Assembly (NCBI GenBank): GCA_934047225.1
Contig: OW203992.1
Location: 19,953,501-20,017,500, forward strand
Reading direction: 5' to 3'
DNA: 64,000 nt
DNA from: Ypsolopha sequella
Taxonomy: Eukaryota; Arthropoda; Insecta; Lepidoptera; Ypsolophidae
How positions within the stretch are numbered: position 1 is the first letter of the stretch; every line of letters begins with the position of its first letter. The notes beneath the pieces are model-generated. The model made no database searches. It was not told the DNA's origin and worked only from the letters and a program-made list of their open reading frames with translations. Of the stretch, positions 1 through 8,919 are shown one piece after another. Both the position numbers and the translations under genes were made by a program.

Positions 1-1000
1 GCACGGCGGCCTGCGTACCATAAATTTCTTCACTCCACTTTCATTCATCCTCTCTACATGTCCAAACCACCGCAGCATTCCTTTTTCTCTTATAATCACT
101 ACATCTTCTTTCAGGCCGCAACGATCTCGTGTGTCGATATTATTCACCCTTATGATTCGATGTTAAACCACACATTCTCCGTAAATAACGTATATCCACT
201 GCATTCACTCTACTTTGAGCTTTATCTTGCCATACCCAACATTCACTATCATACATAAGTGTAGGAGCCAACACTCCATTATGAACCGCCAATCGTGCTT
301 TTGCAGTCACATTTTGGATATCCAAGGAGTGCAAGGCTCCGTTCATTTTATTTCCCGCATTCATTCTTCTTTCAAAGTCACCGTCACATTTTCCATCGTG
401 CGTAAATAGACAACCCAGATAGACAAACTCGTTAACCTGCTCTACTTCCTCGTCTCCAATCTTTACCTTGCATTCAGTCACCGCTTAATCCCTCTCTAGC
501 ACACTAATCTAGTTTCTCCTATATTAATTTTCATTCCTTTCTTTTTAGAGGCATCATTTATAACTGTTACCATCTCTTGCAGCTCCTACTTTGATGAAGC
601 AAGGAGAACTTGGTCATCGGCGTTTTAGAAGTATTATTATTATTTTCTTGTATATGGCTTCTGATAATGTGTGTGACTAACACATTTAATTCCGCCAATG
701 TTACGTCATAAACCAAAGCACTGTATTAATGAAAAGTAATTTCGAGGGATTTGGTATCCTGGTTTTATAAGTAATTACTCTAGCTTCAGTTTTTCTAGCT
801 TCACATTCACGCTCTTTGTAATCATTTGAAAAACTGTTCATAAATAGATTGAACAACCAAGGTGATGCTAATACACATCCTTGTCTATGTAATTTCTCTA
901 GAGATATTAAACCAACCAGTGTACGTCCCGTTAATCCTAATGCAAGAACTGAAATTCTGGTAGAGAGATTTCAGGGCCTGAAACAGCTGGCTACTCACTT
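1..1000 (-). pseudogene. RTE-type non-LTR reverse transcriptase fragment (decayed)
   Basis: Minus-strand reading gives stretches typical of RTE-clade polymerases. Around 830-920 there is a GCVLASPWLFNLFMN-like block (the QG..SPWLFNLFMD region of RT). Around 560-610 a DDQVLLASSK-like block follows. The longest open piece, 140-481, carries VNEFVYLGCLFTHDGKCDGD and a LRRMCG motif of the RT C-terminal domain. Near 20-130 the frame shifts and then reads CGLKEDVV and MLRWFGHVER. Stops and shifts between blocks show that it is dead. It is the same kind of element as the fragment at 43935-44268. Family placement comes from recognising conserved words; the exact clade is inference. Confidence 0.75.
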
Positions 1001-1806
1001 CATACACTGAGAGTGTTGTCTACAAGCACTCAGCACTCTATCGTGAGCCCTTCTAAATCCACAAACATACAAAACAACTTTTGGTGTTTTCTCAGACATT
1101 TTTCAGATATGCTTCGTAAAGAAAATACCTGCGGGCCTATTTTGTATCTCTAGTTGCTAACTTAACTGGGTGCCTGATCAAAAACATAGGTATACTTATC
1201 GAATTCCGATTGTCTAAGGATATGTTCGCACTTGAAGTGACGACACAGTTCGTGAATAGTTCAATACCCACTAAAGACAATTTTGAAAATTCAGTTTTTT
1301 TCTTTGTTTTTGATGATAGGCAGGCACCCAGTCCAGTTGGCAACCAAAGATACAAAATAGGGGGGCAGATACACGCAACCCATACCTCTTCGAAATTCCG
1401 CTTGTACATCCCAAATTTTTTCTTCGGTTTCATCCATCACCCTCGTAAATAGAACCTCGGCATACAACTTGCCAACAATACTAAGAAGACTTTATACCAT
1501 ACCACGGTAGCTTTTGTAGTCCAGCTGTGAACCTTTTGACGCTGTGTTACCGTTCATATGGCAAATAAATATTTAGGCTGGTTATAAGTAGTGTTAATTA
1601 TAAAATAAGTAGTTTTTTATTGTAAGAATTGCTTTTTATTTTAAGATTATTATAATAGGCTTCTCTATCGTCTTAGGTCCAGACCTGTAAAAATACCTGT
1701 AAGAAAGTTTAATAAATAAATATAGCAACTGAAACACGACCGCTCGTCCAGCGCAATAAGAGCCGGTAGGTACTTACAGCAGGCTAGGCCACCACGCCAT
1801 CTCTTC
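1001..1806. other. Intergenic, no gene recognised
   Basis: About 800 bp of AT-rich sequence separates two RTE-like blocks. Two overlapping open frames (1137-1433 minus and 1210-1452 plus) show no recognisable motif and look like chance. The spacing between the RT blocks on either side is larger than expected for one element, so part of this may be an insertion into the RTE copy. Confidence 0.4.
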
Positions 1807-1961
1807 TTATAGCATTTCTATTGAGTCTATTGACACTCTATCATACCCAGCCGCTTTTCCAGATTTCATACCTAGCATTGCCGGAACAATTTCTTTCACA
1901 CTTATCACGCTTTCTTCATCGATGTCCATTTCACGACTAGATTTCTTATTGGCGTTATACA
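1807..1961 (-). pseudogene. RTE-type RT N-terminal fragment interrupted by hAT
   Basis: On the minus strand the frame reads EESVISVKEIVPAM followed by GMKSGKAAGYDRVS. The latter is the K-x-GKAAG-x-D block that opens the RT domain of many RTE/CR1-like elements. The frame runs straight into the left target-site duplication of the hAT element (1962-1969), so this retroelement scrap was probably in place before the hAT landed. It is short and interrupted. Confidence 0.65.
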
Positions 1962-2220
1962 CACAAAGACAGTGACGTATTCTCCATAGGGTCATTCGGG
2001 CGATCGCCCGGGGCGGCCCCGTCCCAAGGGGCGGTTCAGTTTCGTAATTTAGAATCTTTAACAATTTTAACAATCTCACATTAAAAAAATACGTGTTTGC
2101 CGTCTCACCCGTACGCACTAGCGTGGGAGTCGAATCAAAAAGGCGTGGCGGCGCGATGTCAGTGCAGTATCAATTTCAAAGACCTTACCGCGCCTCTCCT
2201 ATGAAAATCTTATCAAAATT

Positions 2221-3829
2221 ATGGCAGATAAAGTTATGAAGGCAGTCGTAGAAAACATCCAGAATTCGAAATATTATTCATTCAGTGTTGATTCCACGCC
2301 GGATATTACTCACGTTGACCAACTTTCAGTAATAATTCGATTTGTAGAAAAAGATGGTCAACCAGTTGAGAGATTCTTATGTTTCCTTCCCAACAATGGT
2401 CATAAAGAGAAGAGATGTGCAAAGCTGTCCTTGATACTTCTGAAGTCCATAATATTGACATCAACAACTGCCGAGGTCAAACATACGATAATGCCATCAA
2501 CATGTCCGGACGTTACAATATTGCCTTTAAATGAAAATTAAAGAAAAATTTCCTTATGCACTGTATATCCCTTGCTCAGCATATTCTTTAAATTTGATTG
2601 GATCTTCAGCCACAGAGTGCTGTAAACAAGCGACGTGGCTCTTCGGTTTCTTGCAAAACTTGTACGTTTTTTTACAGCTTCAACTCAACGATCAAAACTA
2701 TTGCAAGGGTTCTGGACTGAATCTCACAATGTATCCATAAAAAAATTAATTAGATAACGTAATAACGATGGGCCGCTAGAGACGATGCCTGCACCAGCTT
2801 GAATAAAGACTGGGATCAAATTATTGCAGCACTCAAAAAAATTAAAGATAACCCGTGATGCAACGATGAAATGAAGCAACGGGACTGCTGAAACGGCTAT
2901 TATGTCTGAATTGTGGCGGGAAATGCTGAGTTGCGGCCTTTTCGGTGGAGATGAATGCACGATAATGTATATATTCTATTATTTGTAATTTTCTTTTTTT
3001 TGTGTCTTCATGTTAGTTATAAGCGTTAATGTATAATTATCTGTGTTACTGTCTTGTGTTTTTCACTCTTCACCGAATAAATGTCTTTCTTTCTTTCTTT
3101 CTTTCAAATTTTGAGACAATTTAACTTAGTATCAAAAACGTCACAAGCAGTAGACATTGACATTGAAGTCGTTTCAAAACTGTACGATTCCCTAATTGCA
3201 TTAGTAGAAGAGAAGAGAGAAGCATTTTATAAATTTGAAGAGGTTGCTAAATAGAAATCACAGATTCAGGATTATAAACATACCCAAAAACGCACGAAAA
3301 AAAGGAAACTTTGAATCGACGAATCGCGAGAAGGTGAAGTGTGCTTGACAGGACGCGACCAATTTCGCGTGCAAACGTTTCTACCCGTATGTGACCAACT
3401 TCTAGGAGAGTTAAGAAGGCGAAAAGTAGCGTATGATGAAGTAAATGGCAAGTTTGCATTTCTTCTGAAAATGGACCAGATGATAGAAGAGGATATAAGA
3501 ACCAGTGCCAAGGAGCTTCAGTCCACATACCCAAAAGGTCTTGCAGAAGGACTTTAAGACGAATGTATTCTCTTAAGAAATTATGTAAAAACTGTGTTAA
3601 AACCAAAGACCATGAAACAATTTAAAAATTTTAAAGACGTGTTTCTGTATACGGGTATTACATCATACTGCAGTGCAGAGCGTTCATTCTCCGTACTAAA
3701 GAGGATAAAAAATTATATGCGTTCTCGTACAAGTGAAGAACATCTAAATTGTTTAGCAATTCTCAATATAGAGGCCGACATAACGAAGTCACTTAACGAT
3801 GACACGTCGTCCAACTGTACAAATTTTTA
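2221..3829 (+). pseudogene. hAT transposase remnant (DUF4371/hATC type)
   Basis: Ordered fragments match the ZMYM1-like hAT transposases. They are SKYYSFSVDSTPDITHVDQL (RNase H-like catalytic core start) at about 2270-2330, PYALYIPCSAYSLNLIGSSA at about 2550-2610, WDQIIAALKKIKDN at about 2800-2850, REGEVCLTGRDQFRV at about 3330-3375, and the C-terminal dimerisation block SAERSFSVLKRIKNYMRS at about 3675-3730. Several frameshifts and stops separate them. A retroelement tail interrupts the gene near 2930-3106. No intact product is possible. Confidence 0.88.
2930..3106 (+). repeat. Non-LTR 3' tail with (CTTT)n inside the hAT
   Basis: Sequence between two recognisable hAT transposase blocks ends in an AATAAATGT word followed by a tract of about five CTTT units (about 3086-3106). 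After this the transposase reading resumes. This is the usual look of the 3' end of a small non-LTR or SINE insertion. The 5' boundary is uncertain. Confidence 0.55.
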
Positions 3830-3954
3830 AATTAAATGCAAAATATTTTTGTTTCTTTTTATTTATTTTTTTTCCCTCGGCAGTTGGTTAAGGGGGGCGG
3901 CCCAATCGTATTCGCCCGGGGCGTAGAAAACCGAAATACGTCTCTGCACAAAGA

Positions 3955-4045
3955 GATGATAAAACAAATGTGTGAGTGCCATAACGTATGTTTGGTGGGA
4001 GGCTTCAGCCCCCTAGCCTCGCCCCCTAGATCCGCTACTGTATCG
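3955..4045 (-). mobile_element. hAT-like terminal sequence (possible second element end)
   Basis: Read on the minus strand from about 4041, the sequence begins CAGTAGCGGATCTAGGGGG. This resembles the CAGnGGCGGATCTAGG termini of many hAT-type MITEs. It directly abuts the right target duplication of the 1970-3946 hAT. No partner terminus was found, so this is tentative. Confidence 0.35.
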
Positions 4046-4419
4046 TGGGGATATCAATACTTTTTATAGAGTATTGTTGTATGTACAGTAAATATTGTAT
4101 GATAAGTAAATAGGTAGGTACTTTATTTAATATTATATTGTTTATGTGGTACCTAACAGGGAAATGTGTTCGGATCGGGCAGATGGAGATGACAACAGTA
4201 CCCAAGTTGTTTACGTAACCGCTGAACTCTGCAAATCCAGCAGAAGTCAATGACCCGACACATCTGGACTAACTGCATTCTCTGGACAACTTGGATACAA
4301 TCCAAATGTTACTTGCGATAATCATTTCTCTTACTTCAGTTATTTACTGATGGATCAAATAATTAAAAAAAGAGGTGGGTAGAAGTCGAGCTACTACGTA
4401 TCCCTAGTTTTTAGGGTTT

Positions 4420-6212
4420 ATTTTATTTTATTTTATTTTTATTTTATTGATTGGGAAACAAACAGTTTTCTTAACACATAATACAAATGAAAATAAAATA
4501 ATCTTAAAACCAAACAAGTTTCCACAAAAATCTTGCAAGTAAATAAATTTATGTGCACGGCATTATAACAACGCAACATGTACTTACGTTATAAGTTACT
4601 CAGTAAATTTATACAAAACAAAGCAAATTGAAAAGGGAAAAAATATATATAAATTACCAAATTAACAAAGCAAATTGAAGAGAGGAAAATGTACATAAAT
4701 TAAAAATTAACACTAACACAAAGTTAAGTATCACTAAAAAATACATTTAGTACTTTTTTAAAAACGCTTTTAATAATGAAGATTTAAATAGACCCAGCGA
4801 AAGATGCAATATATCAAGATCAAGAAAATCTTTATTATAACAATCACAAGCACGAACCAAAAATCTATTTTTTGCATAATTTGTACCCGCATGTGGTATA
4901 CTAAATAAAGACTTATTCCTAGTAGTAAAAGTTCGACATTTGAATCCAATTTTATTCAAAAGGTAAGGGGAATCCAAAATATTATTGACTATTTTAAAAA
5001 GAAATAATAAGTCACGGCAGATACGCCTTTCCTCCAAAGCAGCTATCGTATCTGGTTGAAATCGGAAATCCGAGCTACGACTTTGACGATAATTTAGATA
5101 TCTCAAAAATTTATTCTGGATTCTTTCTATGGAGTTCACATGTGTTGCGTAAATTGGGTTCCAGACAGTAGAAGCATACTCTAGGTGGGATCTTACTAGC
5201 GCATTATAAAGAATTTTAAGGGTACTTGCACTTTTAAACTCCTTGCCCTGTCTCAAGACGAAACCCAACATCCGATAAGATTTCGTGACAATTTTCTCAA
5301 CATGATTCCGGAATGAAAGCTCGCCATCTAAGAGAACCCCTAGGTCCTTCACCTCAGTCACTCTCTTAAGTGTTTTATCAGATAAGTTATAATTATACGT
5401 TAAACTATTCTTTTTCCTTGTAAAGCTAATCACACAACACTTGTCTACATTCAAATGAAGTTTATTTTGATTACAAAACATACTCAAGTCATCCAAATCT
5501 TTTTGCAATAGTATGCAGTCTTCTTCAGTTTTGACAACCGTGAATATTTTTTTATCGTCTGCATACAGTAAGACATTCGAATGATGAAGAGATTGGATAA
5601 CGTCGTTAACAAAAATATTAAAAAGTAGAGGGCCGAGATGTGAGCCCTGGGGCACTCCAGAAGTTATTGGAATAAAAGAGGAAATGTAGCCTTTAATGGT
5701 AACTGCCTGTGTACGATGACGTAGATAAGACTCGAGCCACCGAAGAAGGTCACCGTGTATACCAAAATTCTCCAATTTCTGGACCAAAATAGAGTGACAA
5801 ATTTTGTCAAAGGCCTTGGAGTAGTCAGTATACACGGCGTCCACCTGGAAGCCTTGGTCCATAGCCGAGAACACCCGATCTGTAAGTTCGCAGAGATTAG
5901 TCTCCGTCGAGCGTCCATTTACAAAGCCATGCTGATGTTCTGTTAGAGAAGATCTAATGCTAGGAAAGATGTTATCATAAATAATTTTTTCGAACATTTT
6001 GGCCATTATAGATAGTTTGGAAATTCCACGATAATCCGCAACATTTCGTTTGTTACCACTTTTAAAAATTGGAACTACAAAGGACCGTTTCCAGCATTTC
6101 GGAAATGTACCAGTATGTATTGATCTACTGAATAGTATTGTTAGTGGAGCGGCTAGTTGACTAGCGCACCGACTGAGAAACACGGGATGAATCCCGTCCG
6201 GACCTGGCCCTT
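4420..6212 (-). mobile_element. 5'-truncated Jockey-like non-LTR retrotransposon
   Basis: The element runs on the minus strand from a truncation near 6212, just inside a GPDGIHP block that begins the RT domain. Its 3' tail reads as (AAAAT)n on the minus strand, seen as the TTTTA repeats at 4418-4447. It contains one long RT frame and an AT-rich 3' UTR. The endonuclease and gag parts are missing. The truncation abuts a lepidopteran TTAGGGTTCC repeat. Confidence 0.85.
4747..6183 (-). CDS. Reverse transcriptase domain of a truncated Jockey-like element
   Basis: The open frame is 478 residues and has no internal stop. It shows the RT blocks in order: WKRSFVVPIFKSGNK, ADYRGISKLS, GFVNGRSTETNL, the catalytic VYTDYSKAFDKI block, GVPQGSHLGPLLFNIFVND, and the active-site LLYADDKKIF. 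These are followed by LGVLLDG and the thumb/C-terminal region (YASTVWNPIY, RFLRYLNYRQ). The frame continues upstream without a stop to about 6210, so the first methionine is arbitrary. In an intact element this polymerase would follow an AP endonuclease that is absent here, so the copy cannot move by itself. The uninterrupted frame suggests a fairly young insertion. Confidence 0.88.
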   Translation of the reverse strand: MFLSRCASQLAAPLTILFSRSIHTGTFPKCWKRSFVVPIFKSGNKRNVADYRGISKLSIMAKMFEKIIYDNIFPSIRSSLTEHQHGFVNGRSTETNLCELTDRVFSAMDQGFQVDAVYTDYSKAFDKICHSILVQKLENFGIHGDLLRWLESYLRHRTQAVTIKGYISSFIPITSGVPQGSHLGPLLFNIFVNDVIQSLHHSNVLLYADDKKIFTVVKTEEDCILLQKDLDDLSMFCNQNKLHLNVDKCCVISFTRKKNSLTYNYNLSDKTLKRVTEVKDLGVLLDGELSFRNHVEKIVTKSYRMLGFVLRQGKEFKSASTLKILYNALVRSHLEYASTVWNPIYATHVNSIERIQNKFLRYLNYRQSRSSDFRFQPDTIAALEERRICRDLLFLFKIVNNILDSPYLLNKIGFKCRTFTTRNKSLFSIPHAGTNYAKNRFLVRACDCYNKDFLDLDILHLSLGLFKSSLLKAFLKKY

Positions 6213-6290
6213 TAGGGTTCCATAGTACCTACCTAAAAGGTGCAAAAGGAATCGTTGTCCGTCTGTACTCGTCCGTCCGTATGTATAACC
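6205..6290. repeat. Lepidopteran TTAGGGTTCC / GTCCGTCTGT dispersed repeat
   Basis: CTTTAGGGTTCCATAGTACC is followed within 60 bp by TCCGTCTGTACTCGTCCGTCC. The same pair of words recurs in this window near 10935, 37570, 38215, 40385, 43590 and 49440. This makes it a high-copy dispersed repeat. Confidence 0.7.
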
Positions 6291-7399
6291 TATAACTTTA
6301 GCACCGTTGAAGATAAAGACTTTAAATTTGGCATAAAAACAGCATTAATTTGCCCACATAAAATGGCAATTTTTTTTTTTAATTCGAAAATTTTGTAAAT
6401 TTTTCCGAAAAAATTAAACTATCCTAAAAATACAATATGGGTATTAAATTGTATATATGTATGTACATGTATTAAAGAGCTGATTGTAAAAATATATACT
6501 TAACTATATTTACTGGCCCTAATTTCGAGAAATCTTTGAAAAAACTACAAAAAAGTGTATGTCCCCCCCCTTATCTCCGAAGCTGGTGGACCCAAAAGGT
6601 ATGAAAAAAAATGACGATTATAGGTCATAACTAATCATAACATAACTGGCCAATTACAGAAAAACTAAGCGATTAAAAAAAAAGTTTAATACAAATGAGA
6701 AATATAAAAAAAAGAAAAATAACCAAATAATATATTTTATAAAATACAACATGAAAACATTGAAAAACTACAAAAAAATGTATGTTATCTCCAAAACTGG
6801 CGGACCGAAAAATGTGAAAAAAAACATGGTAGTATGTGCTTTAAGAAAAATTCAAGAAAACAAACATGGACAACACAGAGTCGTTATGATGTCATCTATG
6901 ACGTCATAGTGACCATTGTAGGGCTATTGTTATCGGGGTCACAGTGACTCCGAATGACGATAGACGCGATATAATCGATTATATCGTGACTCGGAACGCA
7001 CTTTTTGAGTAACTCGCTACGGTCGCATTAATTGAATCCTAAACCAAAACGGAACGAATTCTGTCATGTCTGTCTCAAATACGTTCTCAGACCAATAAAT
7101 GGTCTGAGAATACGTTACACAGAGAACTAGACTGTGCAATGTCTACTAGACTGTGTCTGTTCAACTAAATTAGATTTGTTGTCTTGGAAATAACGTTGTT
7201 ATTGTTATGATAGCATATTCAAGCAAAAAACGAGCCGAGCGAGAGAAGCACACGCCACTCGGTTGTTCTTGTTTAGCAAGTTGATGTTATTAGTAAAAAA
7301 GAGACAAACGAGTGCTTGCGACTTTCTCGCTCTGCTTGTTTTTCGTGTCGTAGTGCACAGTTTACCTCTCTGTATAATGTCTTTGGTACAATCTACCTA
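6291..7399. other. Intergenic AT-rich region, no gene recognised
   Basis: There is no convincing coding frame. Two diverged copies of a short word (AACTACAAAAAA.TGTATGT followed by ATCTCC and CTGG.GGACC) occur near 6545-6600 and 6770-6810, suggesting an old internal duplication within a repeat. A short palindrome, GACCAATAAATGGTC, sits at about 7090. Confidence 0.4.
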
Positions 7400-8233
7400 G
7401 GTTCCGTTTCAAAACGTATGATCACCGTGCGAAATTTCACTCGTTTATAAGAAAGAGACATAGTAGAAAGTTTATAGTAAAAATGGAAATTAAAATCTCT
7501 TATGAGTGATTTTCATGAAACGTCAAAGCTAAATTAACCTCGAATAAAATTCAAGGGTATGAAAATGAAAATGCTTTTTGTAGTCACTAGGAAAGGAAAA
7601 TAAGTGCTTTCAAAATATGACATGACAGCCTTCAAGAAATGTTAAATAATGTTTTATTAGTTTTGAATTTTGTTGAAAAGTCGGAAAAACACCGAAGTTT
7701 CAACTGTCAGGTGAATTTTAACGGTATCCAAACAGCGTTAGAAATCGCACTTGCCATTGCGATAGGTATTCACATTCCCCAGACGTGTTTCAAAACACCT
7801 CGTTTACCCTCGGATTGATTTTTGGTGCCGATTGCTGACAGCTATAGACAGTGTTTTTAAACGCGTCCGGGAACTGTGAATTTCTGACGCTGCCTGGGTA
7901 CCATTAAAATTTGCCTGACTGTTGAAACCTGGGTATTTTCCCGGCTTCTGCACAAAATTAAAATTTGAAAAATTTATTTAATATTTTTGTAGGGTTGTTA
8001 TGTCATATTTTTAGTACAAAGCACTTATTTTCCTTTCCTAGCGACTACAAAAAGGCATTTTCGGTTTCCCGCCCTTGAATTTAATTTGAGGTTAATATGA
8101 CTTTGACGTTTCACGGAAATCACTCGCAAGTTTTTCACACCAGATTTTTCTTTCGCTTTCTAGTATATGGCTATGTCCCTTTCTTAAAAACTAGTAAATT
8201 TCGCACGACGATCACACGTTTCGAAACGGAACC
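7400..8233. mobile_element. Long-armed foldback MITE (GGTTCCGTTTC termini)
   Basis: Left end GGTTCCGTTTC (7400) and right end GAAACGGAACC (8223-8233) are perfect inverted ends. The two halves match imperfectly over roughly 330-400 bp. Shared words include GTGCGAAATTT, AAACGTCAAAG, CTAGGAAAGGAAAATAAGTG and its complement, and TGTCAG/CTGACA. It has no coding capacity. A diverged relative lies at 31229-31897. It ends about 183 bp upstream of the E2-like start codon. Confidence 0.85.
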
Positions 8234-8416
8234 CAACTGTCATGCGTCGTGACTCGTGAGTGAGTTGTGTTACGTGTATTTTAATTTCCTACCTATTTAT
8301 TTTTGCTTTTTTTAGTGTTGTGGTGTGTCACAAAGCTAAAAAAATACAAGCTTGTAAACGTAAACGATAAATAAACAAACTCTCCTGTTTTCTGAAAAAT
8401 ATTAAGAAACTAGGCC
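8234..8416 (+). promoter_or_regulatory. Probable promoter and 5' UTR of the E2-like gene
   Basis: This is the only non-repetitive sequence between the MITE and the start codon. It contains no clear TATA box. The start codon context is GGCCATGG, favourable for initiation. The transcription start cannot be fixed from sequence alone. Confidence 0.45.
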
Positions 8417-8919
8417 ATGGACAAGACACAAGGGCACCCACACAAAACATCAACAAAAAATAACACAACCATAGCCGAAGATTCCGATGATGACGATATT
8501 GTGTTTGTTGACTGTGTCCCCAGCACGAGCCAGGTCAAGGTGGTAAAAGCTGAAACAGATATCGTTTTCCTGGACGATGTCCCCAATCAAAGGATATCAA
8601 AAATGAAATCTTCCGAACCAGATGTTGTTTGCTTAGATATGGATTTTAAACCAACCACATCACAGAAAACAAATAAAAGAAACAAGGATGAATTTGATAT
8701 TGTCTGTATAGACTCTGGACTGTGTGTTCCATTACCCAAAAGAAAAAAAGAGGAGTCGGATGACATTGTCTTTGTTGATTCCTTTCCATCAGTTTCTCTG
8801 GCTAAGAAATCCTCAACAATTGTACAAGAAGTCCCAGTTATTGTGGAAGCTAAACCCAGTACTTCTCAGGCAAAACCAGCTTATGATATTATACTACCAA
8901 GTGCTTTACAAAACATGAG
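8417..8919 (+). CDS. E2-like gene, exon A: array of SUMO-interacting-like motifs
   Basis: The exon encodes 167 residues. Hydrophobic cores next to acidic residues recur every 18-25 residues: DIVFVD (27-32), DIVFLDD (48-54), DVVCLD (69-74), DIVCID (94-99) and DIVFVD (116-121). Weaker VPVIVE (139-144) and DIILP (157-161) follow. Three PSTSQ/PTTSQ words sit between them. The V/I-x-V/I plus acid pattern is that of SUMO-interacting motifs, as found in tandem in SUMO-targeted ubiquitin ligases. Unspliced, the frame would stop at 8953 and give a 178-residue protein. The donor proposed at 8920 is ATGAG|GCAAGA, a GC-type donor. An alternative weak donor, CCAA|GTGC at 8901, is also frame-compatible if the acceptor at 10284 is used. 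Confidence 0.7.

Larger units (their letters stand above)
1970..3946 (+). mobile_element. hAT transposon (ZMYM-like lineage) with TIRs and 8-bp TSD
   Basis: The ends are inverted: CAGTGACGTATT at 1970 and, on the opposite strand, CAGAGACGTATTT ending at 3946. Both continue into a matching GGGCG/CCCGGGGCGG-rich stretch. The flanks carry a perfect 8-bp direct repeat, CACAAAGA, at 1962-1969 and 3947-3954. Eight base pairs is the hallmark target duplication of hAT transposases. The interior encodes a broken transposase in the same orientation. At about 1.98 kb it is shorter than autonomous hATs, because the gene is eroded. Confidence 0.9.

Noticed and set aside
4400..4450. TTTTA microsatellite
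   Set aside because: Explained as the 3' tail of the Jockey-like element on the minus strand.
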